NCBI RefSeq assembly: GCF_022605725.1
Contig: NC_065555.1
Coordinates: 24,042,774-24,106,773 of the forward strand
DNA: 64,000 bases
From: Anthonomus grandis grandis
Taxonomy: Eukaryota > Arthropoda > Insecta > Coleoptera > Curculionidae
Direction of reading: 5' to 3'
Part shown: positions 12,201 to 22,799 of the stretch, piece after piece
Layout: each line of letters opens with the position of its first letter
How positions within the stretch are numbered: the stretch's first letter is position 1
Made by a program: the position numbers and the translations under genes
The notes under the pieces: generated by a model
Database searches by the model: none
Seen by the model: only the letters and a program-made list of their open reading frames with translations
Told to the model about the DNA's origin: nothing

Positions 12201-12290
12201 AAATACCTATAATAAGTAACTCCAAACAGAAACGGGATATTACACATAAAAAATGTACACACTATATCGCGTTTTAATTTAGAGGTCCTG

Positions 12291-13280
12291 AAATATGTGA
12301 AAATCGCCGATTTCGATAAAAAAGTAGCCAAATTGAATTGAAAAAAACCTATTTGGGATTGATAAGTTCGAAAAATCAATTCTGCACGTCGATAATTATA
12401 TAGCGACATCGACTTATATGGCTGATTTAGTGTAATATACAGAATACGCGTCGAGGCACGTGATATATACTGGGGGGTAACCTTGAATTGTCTCCTGCAT
12501 AAAACAATCTATTGAACTTGACATGATGAAATATATATTTTCTTATGTATTTTTTTTCGTAGAATCTAGTGGTGCTATTACTTTTTTGACATTTTAAAAA
12601 TTGTTAGTAAATTATTAACAATTATTAAAAAGTTCATTGTTGCAAAAAAAATCAGTTTTTTGCATTTTTTGGCTTATTTTCAAATGGGAAGTATAACCTT
12701 TCTTTATTTTATTAAAAAGTAGAAATAAAAACAAAAAAAATGAGCCCCATATGAACTTCCTAGGACAATTCTCTGTAGGACAAATTTCGTTTAAAAAAAA
12801 AGTAATTTTTTTGAAAAACTTGAATTTCTTGAAAAATTGTTATTGTATAGTACTGAAAAAAATAGAGATTATTTGGGATACTAAAGGGTATATTTATACC
12901 AAGTTTTATGAAAATTGCCTAATTTTTGGATAAATGAAAAATAAAAAACGAAAAAAAAAATTTTTTTGCAATTTTTGCATTTATCTTGAACATTTTGAGG
13001 TTATGTTCAAAAGTGCCCTGTACAAAAATTATAGATTTTTATATTGTCTACAACTTTGCCATTAAGCACTTTTCATTTGGGCGTCAACTTTCGCCGGAAA
13101 TGGCGATAGAAAAATGCTCCAGCTGTTTTTTTCAGTTTTCACCCCCGCAAAACCACCCTGCAACTACCCCAGGTATGAATTTATTTTTATGTTTCTTATG
13201 AACCCCTTTACCACATCCAGTCATTCGTTTGCGGGTTGCAATTTTTTTTTTTTTATGAAATATGGTACAGATTCCCCGGA
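12291..13280. repeat. Right terminal inverted repeat of the 3.3 kb element
   Basis: About 990 bp, inverse of 9969-10978. Small open frames here (12986-13201) and in the other arm on the opposite strand (10259-9945) encode near-identical peptides only because the arms are inverse copies. I do not read them as genes. Confidence 0.85.
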
Positions 13281-13282
13281 TT

Positions 13283-13951
13283 AATTAGCTGAATGGGCGG
13301 AAGGAAAGATTGCTGTTCATCCACGATTTCATATGAAAATTTTGTTCAGTGATGAAGCACATTTTTGGTTAAATGGCTATGTAAACAAGCAGAATTGCCG
13401 AATTTGGGGGGATGAGAATCCACGAGCTATTGGCGAAAAACCGTTACATCCAGAAAAACTAACCGTGGTGAGCTTTATGGGCCGGTGAAATCATTGGTCC
13501 GTATGTCTTCAGAAATGCTCATGGTCAGAACGTTACAGTAAACAGTGAGCGATACAGAAACATGATAACCAACTTTTTTGTGCCTCAATTGGAAGCCGTT
13601 GCAGGCGTTGCAGAAATGTGGTTTCAGCAGGATGGTGCCACGTGCCATACAATTAATTTACTCTAAGAGACATTCGAGCAACGAATAATTTCAAGGAATG
13701 GACCTGTAAACTGGCCAGCTCGTTCGTGCGACTTGACGCCATAAGATTATTTTCTTTGGGGCTATGTTAAGTCCCATGTCTACGCTGATAAACCCGAAAC
13801 ACTTGAGCACTTGGAAGCCAACATACGACGCGTGATTGCCGAAATACAGCCTGCAGTACTGGAAAGAGTGCGTGAAAATTGGACTTCTAGATTACGCCAC
13901 GTACGCGCCAGCCGTAGGGGTCACATGCCCGAAATCATTTTTAAATATTAA
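13283..13951 (+). pseudogene. Mariner transposase, C-terminal half
   Basis: Continues the transposase cut at 9968: EWAEGKIAVHPRFHMK, then LFSDEAHFWLNGYVNKQNC (first catalytic D) and IWGDENPRAI. Later parts need frame changes: WFQQDGATCH (second D), a damaged SCDLTP segment near 13730-13760, and ASRRGHMPEIIFKY-like C-terminal codons ending near 13951. Stops and at least two frameshifts make it non-functional. Confidence 0.85.
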
Positions 13952-14078
13952 TGCCAAAAAAAATTCTTTAATATAAAAGCAAATTCGTTCATATCAATAA
14001 AATATTTTGTGTTTAATTTCAATTCAAAGTTCTCCGCCTCTAAAAAAACACCCTTTATTATATTTTATTTATTTTTAG

Positions 14079-14286
14079 GCTATGCTGCATAGTTTAAAAC
14101 TTCACGATAAAGATTTCAAGTTCGGTGTAACGAGAGTGTTCTTCAGACCCGGAAAATTTGCCGAGTTTGATAAAATCATGAGATCGGACCCAGAAAATCT
14201 TAAAGCCATAGTAGCGAATGTTAAGAAGTGGTTGGTAAAGTCCCGATGGAGAAAGACTCAGTTCTGTGCCTTGACTGTTATTAAAA
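14079..14286 (+). CDS. Myo6: Myosin VI coding exon (converter and reverse-gear insert)
   Basis: Acceptor TTATTTTTAG ends at 14078 and donor GTAAGG starts at 14287. Reads AMLHSLKLHDKDFKFGVTRV, FFRPGKFAEFD, SDPENLKAIVANVKKWLVKS and RWRKTQFCALTVIK. This covers the end of the converter and insert 2, the calmodulin-binding 'reverse gear' that makes myosin VI move to actin minus ends. The exon ends in phase 1 (A|TG) and joins exon 14346-14587. All diagnostic myosin VI residues here (VFFRPGKFAEFD, KWLV.SRW) are kept. Confidence 0.95.
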
Positions 14287-14345
14287 GTAAGGTATTTTCT
14301 GATAATTTTAATAGTATAAAGCTAAAAACGTTTAACATTTTTTAG

Positions 14346-14587
14346 TGAAAAACAAGATATTATACCGTCGCAGTGCCTTAGTAACAATACAGAAAAATGT
14401 AAAGGGATATTTAGTAAGGAAGAAATATGGTGTCAGAATACGAACAGTTAAGAATATCCGCGCTCTGGATTCTAAACTTAAAAAGTTGGAAGAAATCGCT
14501 CAGCAGCTCAAAAAAGACAGGGATGCCACTTCGAATGAAATTAATAAATTAAAAACTGAATTAAATGCTGCGATTAGTCGCATAAAG
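14346..14587 (+). CDS. Myo6: Myosin VI coding exon (IQ motif and proximal tail)
   Basis: Acceptor ACATTTTTTAG ends at 14345 and donor GTATTT starts at 14588. The split codon A|TG gives MKNKILYRR, then an IQ motif SALVTIQKNVKGYLVRKKYG, which binds a calmodulin light chain, followed by helical proximal tail (IRALDSKLKKLEEIAQQLKK) that in the family forms a three-helix bundle. The preceding intron is only 59 bp. The frame is clean, with no substitution of IQ core residues. Confidence 0.95.
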
Positions 14588-14642
14588 GTATTTTTTTATG
14601 TTTTTTTTTTAATTGAAATATTCTGATACAAATTTTTTTTAG

Positions 14643-14770
14643 ACAGAAGATAAACTCGACAATAAGACAATTGAAAACCTATATAGTAGCTTAGTAAATA
14701 AAATTAATCAAAATATGGCAACTTTAGAGAAAAAAATTCAAGATCAAAAGATTAAGGAAGAACATGAAAG
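14643..14770 (+). CDS. Myo6: Myosin VI coding exon (proximal tail helices)
   Basis: Acceptor TTTTTTTTAG ends at 14642 and donor GTAACT starts at 14771. Reads TEDKLDNKTIENLYSSLVNK, INQNMATLEKK and EEHE, ending in a split R codon (AG|G). Length and content match the part of the tail between the IQ motif and the single alpha-helix. Confidence 0.93.
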
Positions 14771-14838
14771 GTAACTGCTTTTTTGGGATATTCTTTGACA
14801 AACCAATATGATTTTTATCAAATTTCCCCATTTTTAAG

Positions 14839-14986
14839 GTTAAGAAAGATTCAAGAGGAAATGGAAAAGGAAAAACGAAGAAAGGAAGAAGAAGAACGTA
14901 GAGTAAAAGAAGAGGAAGAAATAAGGAAAAAGAAGGCTGAAATTGAAACGAAAAGGAAATTGGAAGAAGAAGCGAGACTTAGACAG
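14839..14986 (+). CDS. Myo6: Myosin VI coding exon (single alpha-helix, E/K/R-rich)
   Basis: Acceptor CATTTTTAAG ends at 14838 (AAG rather than CAG) and donor GTAATT starts at 14987. Starts LRKIQEEMEKEKRRKEEEER and continues as a charged repeat with i,i+4 E/K alternation to EARLRQ, the stable single alpha-helix that lengthens the myosin VI lever/tail. It ends in phase 0 and joins EEADKK at 33315 across an 18.3 kb intron. Confidence 0.93.
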
Positions 14987-16103
14987 GTAATTCTATGCTA
15001 GTTTATATTAAGTAGTTGTCGCTGTATTTGAAACTGGGTGTCTACGGTATCGCATTCGCTCTGGAATTAATTTATTTTTGACCTTAGAACATTGAAAGGC
15101 TAGAAGTAGCATGCCGTGGAACTATGGGCAGGTTTGTTTGCTTGCAACATCTCTGATGCAATGATGCTAAATCCTTATATAGATATGGCAAAAATCACTT
15201 TATAATATCATAAAAATTTTTAGTTGTTTTCGAAGGCACAAAATAATATTACTAATAAAATATCAAGTATGTTTTTAAATAAAATATGATAAGATACTCT
15301 ATATCGAAGTCAATATACAACATTAAATGAATAATAAATAGAGTATATTAGAGAAAACTGTAAAGGCATCGCAACGCCGCTCGATCGCATTGTTGATGCC
15401 ACCGTTACAAGCACGCTCTACCAGTGACGTCGTCAACAAATATTTACATGATGAATATTTATTAATTATTATAGAGTTTAAATTTAAGTAATATTACCAT
15501 TTATGAGCTCTTTATGTGTTTTTTTAATGGACTTCATTAGAGGAAGTTCCTAATAAAAAACATTTTAATGGAAATTAAATATTTTATCAATATTATGGAT
15601 TTCTTAATAAATCATGTTTTAAGACACAAATTTTTAACATTTTGCAAAATTTTATTGTATTGAACAAAACTCAGTTTTACATCACTTATTTTATATCACA
15701 TATCTAAAGGGACAGTATTGCTACAGCGGAAAGAGTTAAAACTACAAGGATGTTCAAATTGTGAAGGAGTTGCAGGTTTTTTACAGGTTATAATATTTTT
15801 ATTATAGGTATTTAGCCTGTACAGGTTGGTGCGATTTCGACTGTTTTAACAAAAAACTCGTATTTTCCGAACAGATAGAAAAAAATTGACTTATATGTCA
15901 TGAGCTCAAATTCTGTAAAAAAAAAAATTTAAGTTATCAAAATTTTACTAAGTCAAAGTATTTGGCCGCTAGGGGGCGTATCTTGAATTTGGTCGATTTC
16001 GGTAATTAGCCATAACTTTTTTGCTATTAAAGATAATTGACTTCTGAAAACACTTTCTCAAAGTACTTTTTAATAATAAATATTTTTTTTATATATTTTT
16101 ATA
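14987..16103. other. Intron, no recognisable element
   Basis: AT-rich, with a short GC-richer patch at 15360-15430. 15780-16103 has the look of an interspersed repeat (for example CCGCTAGGGGGCGTATC at 15965-15981), but no second copy is in the window. No coding signal. Confidence 0.5.
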
Positions 16104-16424
16104 CAGGGTGTTTCATAAAGTTGATATTCCAAAAATTTTTTTTCTTATGGAACACATATTATTTTTTTATAAATTCTTAAAGCCCTTGAAATCCTCTTTT
16201 CAAAAATATATAACACCATATATCTCATTTTAGTTGTTTCCGATATTTCCGATATTACATTGTCATTTATAGTAGTCTATGGAAAAATTTATCACTTAGA
16301 TTATAAACTTAATATTTTTCGACATATTACAAAAAAATAAAGCAATTAACAATAATTTCTAGGCATATTTACAGAGTTTAATAATAATTATAAACTAATA
16401 TTACAAACTAGAACCATTTTTTTC

Positions 16425-16590
16425 AAAGTATGTGTTCAAACTGAACACCTCCTTCTCGAATACATAATAAACACCTTTTTCTAACTGATTTACAAGCGTT
16501 TATAAGCTCAAGAGGTATAATAGCACGAAAAGCTTGCCTAGTCACTACTTGCAACTCTTCTCGTGTTTCGATAGTTCTTCCTTTAAAAAA
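16425..16590 (-). pseudogene. Mariner transposase C-terminus (minus)
   Basis: Reads KGRTIETREELQVVTRQAFR, then CLLCIREGGVQFEHIL and a stop. This is the C-terminal end of the same transposase family as the plus-strand piece, which ends ...NGDQFEHLIY. It stops abruptly at the junction at about 16590. Confidence 0.75.
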
Positions 16591-16591
16591 T

Positions 16592-17493
16592 TTGCCAAGA
16601 TCAGGTCGTCCAAAAATGTCTGAAGAAACAAAATTAAACGTTCTGCTCTCCGTCGAAGCAAATCCAAACAATGCAACTTCACAAATTTCAGTTGATAATA
16701 ATATAGCCGGAACGTCAGTAAGACGCATTTTAAAAGCAAATGAGTACCACCCTTATAAAATTAGACTAATACACGAATTAAATGAGGACGATCCTGATCG
16801 AAAAAGCCAATTTTGCGAGCAAATGATGAACATTTGCAATAATAACCGTCAGTTTGTGTTACGAGTTTTGTTTTCGGATGAAGCAACTTTTTGTTTAAAC
16901 GGTGTCGTAAATCGGCAAAATTGTCGGTACCGGTCAGTGTCAAATCCACACTGGGCAACTGAGGCTCATACACAGTTCCGTAAATCTATTATTGTTTGAG
17001 CTGGTATCGTGGAAAATAGAGTAATAGGGCCATACTTTTTCGAAGAAAACTTAACAGAACAACGCTATTTGAATTTTCTTCAAGAAGATCTTATCCCTGC
17101 TTTGGCTGCCCTAAACCCAGACGAACAAGACCCTGCTGTCCCGACAGATAATTTGTGGTTCAGCAAGACGGCGCACCGCCACATTTCTTTCGAGATGTCC
17201 GTAATTACTTGGATACAGTGTTCCCAGGAAGATGGATAGGACGAAGAGGGCCAATAGAGCGGCCGACCAGGTCACCAGACCTAAATCCATGCTACTATTT
17301 TCTATGAGGGTACCTGAAAAGTAAAGTTTATATTGAGAAGCCAAACAACGTAGAAGAATTGAAAAATAGAATTAGATATGAAAGTAGACGTATATCACCC
17401 GAAATAATTGATAGTTTTTTACATGAGTTTGTAAACCGTCTTGTTTTCTGCCAAGAAGTAAATGGGGATCAGTTTGAACACTTGATATATTAA
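16592..17493 (+). pseudogene. Mariner transposase lacking its N-terminus
   Basis: Starts inside the protein with PRSGRPKMSEETKLNVLLS, a GRPK linker after the first HTH. It continues to RVLFSDEATFCLNGVVNRQN (first D), VQQDGAPPHF (second D) and RSPDLNPCYYFL, where the third catalytic D is replaced by Y. It ends NGDQFEHLIY at 17490. Breaks: a W-to-TGA at 16998-17000, a frameshift near 17150, and a TGA in place of W after YYFL. Without the third acid the enzyme would be dead even with an intact frame. Confidence 0.85.
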
Positions 17494-17706
17494 TAAGAGT
17501 TTTCACAGTTTATAACATTTTATCCTCCATTTTATCTTAATTTGTAAATAGACGTACTTACTTGCTTTCTTGTTGGTTAATTGTAAAGATTTCTGTACAT
17601 ATATTACTGTACAGTTGAGTTTTGAGATAAGGTGTGTTATACGAAACTTGCTTGGAATTTCGCCGCCAATTCGATGACGTCATATCTTTTTTTTTGTTCC
17701 ACCCTG

Positions 17707-19203
17707 TATACAAAAAGTTATGTGAAATAATGCGCAACTTAAAATAAAAATCAACGGGTCCGAGCGTTTTCTCAAAAAATCATGTCTCTAATTTTTATCG
17801 AATTTATGCGGAACTTTAGGCGGTCACTGTATATTATAGATAAGAACATAGGTATTATGCCTTTTTTCTGCCAAAACAACAAAAAAAACATAAAATCCTG
17901 TTAATAAAACCATGGACAAAAATCTAGTTTTATAGTTTTTTTACCCTATTAGTAGATGAATATTTTCAGAAAAATATTTAGATTTAAAAATATAAAGATT
18001 TTTGTATCGCACACTTTCACATTCAAGTTTTTATTAGGTTTATTTCTATAAGATCATGATGTGATGTTATGAAAGTATCGGTACTTACTTGTGAAAAGAT
18101 CGGCTTGAATCGCCTTTTTATCATGGCGCAAACGACACAAGTTTTTGACATCCTAGCAATTTAAAAAAACACTAATGTGACCTTTTTCCTTTTTAAACCA
18201 AAAATGAATGAAAATACATAAATCTCAAATATAAACAAAAAGCCGTTTAACAGATGACACTACGCGTATCATTCAGGCGCTTAAACTTCCAGTGTTGTTG
18301 CTTCAAATTTTTTAGAAGCAGTTTTAGACATAAGAATGTTTGGTTAATATTAAAATTAGTTAATTCTATTTATACTTTTTATTTTACATTTTGCTGTCAA
18401 ATACAACACAAATAAGTTAAATTAACGTTTAAAAATTTCCTCCGTTGGAAATTTGTCTAGACTTGACAACAAATAATCGGCTAATATGTATGTAAACAAA
18501 ACACCCCTCTTGCCCATGTGCACATGTTGGACTCAAACAAAGTTGTTGTTTACTAATTCTAGTCTTTCAATGTTCTAAATTTCTGACTTGTCTTGTCATG
18601 AAATTTAGAAGTATTTACCAATTTTCGACAACTTCTATTTTTATGGCTATCCGAGTTATCTTAAATAATTGCACATACGTTAATAACAAGAGAACTGCCA
18701 TCAAAATAAAGTATTTGAGCCAAATAAATGTGCACCTACAAAATTTTAAAAAAAATAAGCTTTTTGGTCATGTATACCTGATAACAATTATTACTGATAA
18801 AACCAAGAAACAACGCACATAAGAATTATTTGAAATCTAAAAGTGGTAATCGTCATCAGTATTATCGCAATTTTGAAAAAATTTACTAAACACGACAATA
18901 GTACATGAGAAAAATGCTTATTCCGCAAATCTATAAAACATCATACCTGCATAATTATCTGAGGCAAATGTACTCAATGACTTCTTTGAATGACACTATA
19001 TGCAAAGAAAAAATTAATTTTTATCAAAATAAAAGGCTTTTGATTTCCTCAGTTTACTAAATTTTATTCTAATGGATGAGTTACTCCACCTAAAATATTA
19101 TAGCTTAATCATTTAACCATTTACAGAAGCATAAAACCCTAAAGAAGATAAGGATCTTCTAATAAATAAAACAGATAGATAAAAAAAGAGGTAAACAGAA
19201 AAA
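17707..19203. other. Intron, no recognisable element
   Basis: AT-rich. I found no coding stretch, terminal repeats or RNA gene. Confidence 0.5.
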
Positions 19204-19248
19204 TAGATAAAACAGGTAAATACTATTGGTATTTACCTGTTTTATCTA
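19204..19248. repeat. Perfect short hairpin (20-bp arms, 5-nt loop)
   Basis: TAGATAAAACAGGTAAATAC (19204-19223), loop TATTG, then its exact complement at 19229-19248. It lies at the left edge of the LINE fragment that follows. Confidence 0.85.
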
Positions 19249-19510
19249 CGGTTCTGGAAATACATCTATGTATAATCAAATAATTTCATTCTCAAATTCT
19301 TGTAGAATTATACCTGAATGTCAGTCAGGTTTTAAGAAACAATGTAGTAAAAGCATTTGCCGTATTAACATTACGAATTACATTAGGCACTATAAAGATC
19401 AAACACAATTAACAATCTTATGTTTATTGGATTTTAATAAGGTATTTGACACTCTAAATCATGATTAAAACTAAATTATTTTAATCTATATGGGGTAATT
19501 CCTCAGGAAC
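19226..19510 (+). pseudogene. LINE reverse transcriptase fragment (motif A region)
   Basis: Reads PECQSGFKKQCSK, NITNYIRHY and TILCLLDFNKVFDTLNHD, the fingers and motif A of a Jockey/CR1-type RT (consensus LDFSKAFDTLNHD). It becomes unreadable after 19500, just before the next element. Confidence 0.75.
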
Positions 19511-19818
19511 TATATCGGGTGTCCTCAAAAGGTCTTTTCAAAAATCCTGAGATCAAAAGAGGCCGATTTAAAGTAACTTACCTTAGTCCGAAATCGTTAC
19601 GGGTTAAAACATATTTTTTTATAGAGTTTAATATACAGATCGTGTTATCGTGAGCTACGTATTACCCAAAATAATGGCAACACCGCTTGGTTGCGGCTTG
19701 CAGGCGGCGGAATTTTTCGTTTTTATTTTTTGAACCGGGAGTCAGCAGACCTCACTTTGCTGTGTTACTGCACGTTGCATTAATAATTTTTGAGCGTTAT
19801 TTTCGTGTTTTTTTCACT

Positions 19819-20324
19819 ATGGCTGTTTATACCCCTTCCGAAAGAGTTCAACTAATTAAATGGTTTTATGGAGGCAATTCGGCAATACAATGTAGAGATT
19901 TCTTTTCAGTGACATTTGAGAATAGACCGATTCCTTGTGCAAAAACGGTTTTAAATGTGGTTACAAATTTTGAGACATCTTTTTGTCTTCAAGATTGTAA
20001 AAAATGCCACACAAAACGTCAAGAACCACCTGTTGAAGTGGTCCAGGATATAGAACGGCGGGAAGAAATGTTATGCAGTACCCTAGAACTTGATTCGACA
20101 CGGTCCACTAGAAGTGTTGGAGAGGAACTGGGAATGAGTAATAAAACTGTTGCTCGTATCTGGAAAAAATATGGGTACAAATGTTTCAAGTATTCAAAAA
20201 CTCAGGAAATATTTCCTGAAGACCAGTGGCCAAGAATGGAATTTTGTGAAACCATGATGAAGAAGGCACATGAAAACGAATATTTTTTTAAAATATTTTG
20301 TTTTCTGATGAATCTTCTTCTGGG
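19819..20324 (+). pseudogene. Mariner-like transposase, N-terminal part
   Basis: Starts MAVYTPSERVQLIKWFYGGN (first helix-turn-helix), then GMSNKTVARIWKKYGYKCFK (second HTH) and WPRMEFCETMM. The first catalytic block (FFKIFCFLMNLLL in frame; ILFSDESS in the +1 frame) is reached after a one-base slip near 20290. At 20325 the reading frame runs into the inverted-repeat insert and ends. About 165 codons of a roughly 350-codon protein are present. Confidence 0.75.
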
Positions 20325-22543
20325 CGCGTATTTACATACTATACTATAGCACAGAGCACCATACAACTCAGCAGCTCTGCACTGCAGTATCATATGTAGT
20401 TGAGAAATGCGCTTATTTATCACTACATACTATACTACGGTACAGAGCATTAGAACGAAAAATGTTTTATGTGATTTGTTTGGTGCTGTAAAATTGGTAG
20501 TAACACATTTAATTATTGTGTAATTATTTTGAATTTTGTTTTTTTGCTTGCGATTTCGATATACAAGATAAAGGGTGTTTATATATTAAATGAATATGAT
20601 ACGACTGAAAAATTTGAAAACAAATAACTAATGTTGTGAAGATGTGTTGTATTTTAAAAGTTTTAGTACTGGCTTGTGGGCTTTTAAAGTTACGTAAATA
20701 CAACTTTTAAATACATACGCGTAAAACGTAATTTCTTTAGTCCATTCCTAAATTTGGCTTAACTGCTTGTATGGATAATACAGTGGGGTAAACTTTTCTG
20801 AAATGAATGCGAAAAATGCCCTTATGTTGGTAGAAATGTTCAAAGTAGCCACACATTGAACCACAAACTAGTAATAGCGCATAAGTTGATTTATATTATT
20901 CTGCAATTCATATGAATTAAAAACTAAATTAAAAACTCCTTCAGTGGTTAAGCTTGACTACGTTAAGTATTCTTCTGAAGTTTGCTTTAAATTTTTTTGC
21001 AATTTCAGAAAAGTTTGCAAACTGTTTAGAGTTAGAAGGTGTACCTTGTATTTTTCCTTTGTAAAAAACCGCGTACTAAAAGTTAATAAAGGAATTTAGT
21101 CAATGCCAAACAGGGTAGACTAAATTTAGTTTTTTTCGGGGAAAACATATAGGTATAATGTATATGGACATTATTCAAGAACTAAAACTGAAGCTGATAT
21201 CTAGGGCCAAACAAGGGATTAAAATAATAGTCTTGTCTTTGTTGGAGTAAAAGCCTAAGGATTTAATAAAATGAACACAGTATTTAGTCGGAAGACTAAA
21301 TTGGTACTCGCGGTGTAAACTTTGCTTACTGTGTGGGAAATAAATCGACTATTGAATATAAATATTATCTGTTAACAAGTGGTTTGCTGTTATTATTATT
21401 TCTTAGATTTTTTTAGTCTTAATTGTATCGCTACGTGCACTATTGTTCTATATTCAAACTAAAATGCTTTTTGAAGAATTCTATAAGAACTTTAATTCTA
21501 GAAAAATATGTTTATACATATATTTAGTGAGTTCAACAAGCATTATTTTATTATAATATAGCTTTATATTATTTTAGTAAAAACAAGCAGTTTTAATTTA
21601 ATTTTAAAGACAATAAATAATATGTTTTTGAACACGTTAAGGCTCCAAGGTCACTAAATAAACTTGTGCCCTACAATTGTCAAAACGCAATATATCACTA
21701 AATATTTCAATGTTTTCTTTTAAGATAGGTACTATTGAATTGAATCTTTTTGTTGAATGAATACTAGGTATCATCTCTTTTATTTATTTTTTATATAAAT
21801 AAGATCTAATAAAATATTGAATGATTTCTTAGAGCTTTTTCTTACTGCTTAACAGTAATGTTCGTAGAAACTCCTTAAGTTTGGTAATATTGTCTATAGA
21901 AAGGTAACATGTCTAATCTATGGTAGACAATATTAGGTAGATGAGTCAAAAAAAAGAAAATAAATAATAATCTGTATATTCCAACCATTTACCGTAACCA
22001 TTTACTCTCACTACCATTTCTAATCCGCAAAATCTTGAGGTTTTGCTTTCATATTTTAAGCAAAAGTAATTGCTTTATTTTTATTCATTAGGCCCTTTAA
22101 ATTTCAAATCTAAACTAAGTAGGGAGCACCTTATTAAAATCTAACAATTTATATGTACTTATTTAGATACATACTTTGTATTCATATACATAAAAATAAA
22201 AAAATCTAACTTAGAAACAAAGCACTATGGAAATTCTAAAACCCAAAATATAACACACCTTCACAACATTGTTTTTAAATTTTAAAGTAGCATTGTATTC
22301 ATTAAATATTTTAACACGCCTCATCTTGTATATTAAAATCATCAACAAAAATGAATGCTGTAAACTATCAATTTTACAGCACCCAACAAATCACATAAAA
22401 ACATTTTTCTTTCTAAAGCTCTGTAGCGTAGTATAATATTATGTAGTGATAAATAAGCGCATTTCTCAACTACATTATACTGCGGTGCAGAGCCGCTGAG
22501 TTTTATGGTGCTCTGTGCTGTAGTATAGTATGTAAATATGCGG
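20325..22543. mobile_element. 2.2 kb palindromic-ended element without a coding region
   Basis: The tips pair as GCGTATTTACATACTATAC (20325) with GTATAGTATGTAAATATGC (to 22543). The match continues for about 350 bp inwards (ATTTCTCAACTACAT; AAAACATTTTTC; ATATACAAGAT), up to about 20680 on the left and 22230 on the right. The ~1.5 kb interior shows no open frame of note. Probably a non-autonomous element. Confidence 0.7.
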
Positions 22544-22799
22544 CCGGCGTGGTGCTCTGTCGCAGGCACTCGTACACGCGCGACGTTGCAAAATTTCGCC
22601 TCTATGCGGTTTCCTATAAGTAACGAACGAAAACACGATCTGTATGTACAAATAGATTCTGCAAAGGTTGCCTTAATTAATTAATAATGAAATAATATGT
22701 CAAATAAAAATTATTTAACAAGATTGCACTCATTCGGTTACGCATTAAATTATGTACTAATCGAAAGTATGTAATTTGTGCTCTATGCATCCACCACTT

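Larger units (their letters stand above)
9969..13280 (-). mobile_element. 3.3 kb element with ~1 kb terminal inverted repeats, carrying a CXC-domain gene remnant
   Basis: The tips are exact inverses: TCCGGGGAATCTGTAC at 9969-9984 and GTACAGATTCCCCGGA at 13265-13280. The arms remain alignable for about 1 kb (9969-10978 against 12291-13280), with substitutions and small gaps. The unique centre (about 1.3 kb) carries the minus-strand ORFs at 11386-12200. It interrupts a mariner transposase, so it is younger than that insertion. The flank reads TTTAG on the left and TTAATTAG on the right, so a target duplication is possible but not clean. I do not recognise a known superfamily from the tips. Confidence 0.8.
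9460..14056 (+). mobile_element. DD41D-type mariner element, split by a later insertion
   Basis: Ends share an inverted repeat: TTTTTAGAGGCGG(G)AGAACTTT at 9466-9487 and its complement at 14026-14048; the right end goes on to ACACCCTTTA with a TA. Without the 3312-bp insertion at 9969-13280 the element would be about 1.29 kb, the usual mariner size. The left terminus looks eroded, since the AAGGGTG tip seen on the right is missing. Confidence 0.8.
16104..17706 (+). mobile_element. Head-to-head chimeric mariner (two transposase pieces back to back)
   Basis: Bounded by CAGGGTGTTTCATAAAG at 16104-16120 and the inverse GTTCCACCCTG at 17696-17706, each next to TA. Inside, the C-terminal end of one transposase on the minus strand (16590-16425) is joined to most of another on the plus strand (16592-17493). 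Both ends are therefore 3' element ends and the true 5' end with the N-terminal DNA-binding domain is missing. Confidence 0.75.
19634..22644 (+). mobile_element. Composite mariner-like element with exact 13-bp ends and a nested palindromic insert
   Basis: TACAGATCGTGTT at 19634-19646 and its exact inverse at 22632-22644. The left part encodes an N-terminal transposase piece (19819-20324). The rest, including everything after the first catalytic D, is replaced by the palindromic element at 20325-22543. Confidence 0.65.

Noticed and set aside
14345..14347. GTG at 14345 as a translation start
   Set aside because: It is the acceptor G plus the first two bases of the exon; the codon is the split A|TG of an internal myosin VI exon.
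18598..18822. 74-codon open frame in the intron
   Set aside because: No recognisable motif, AT-driven composition, no splice or promoter context.
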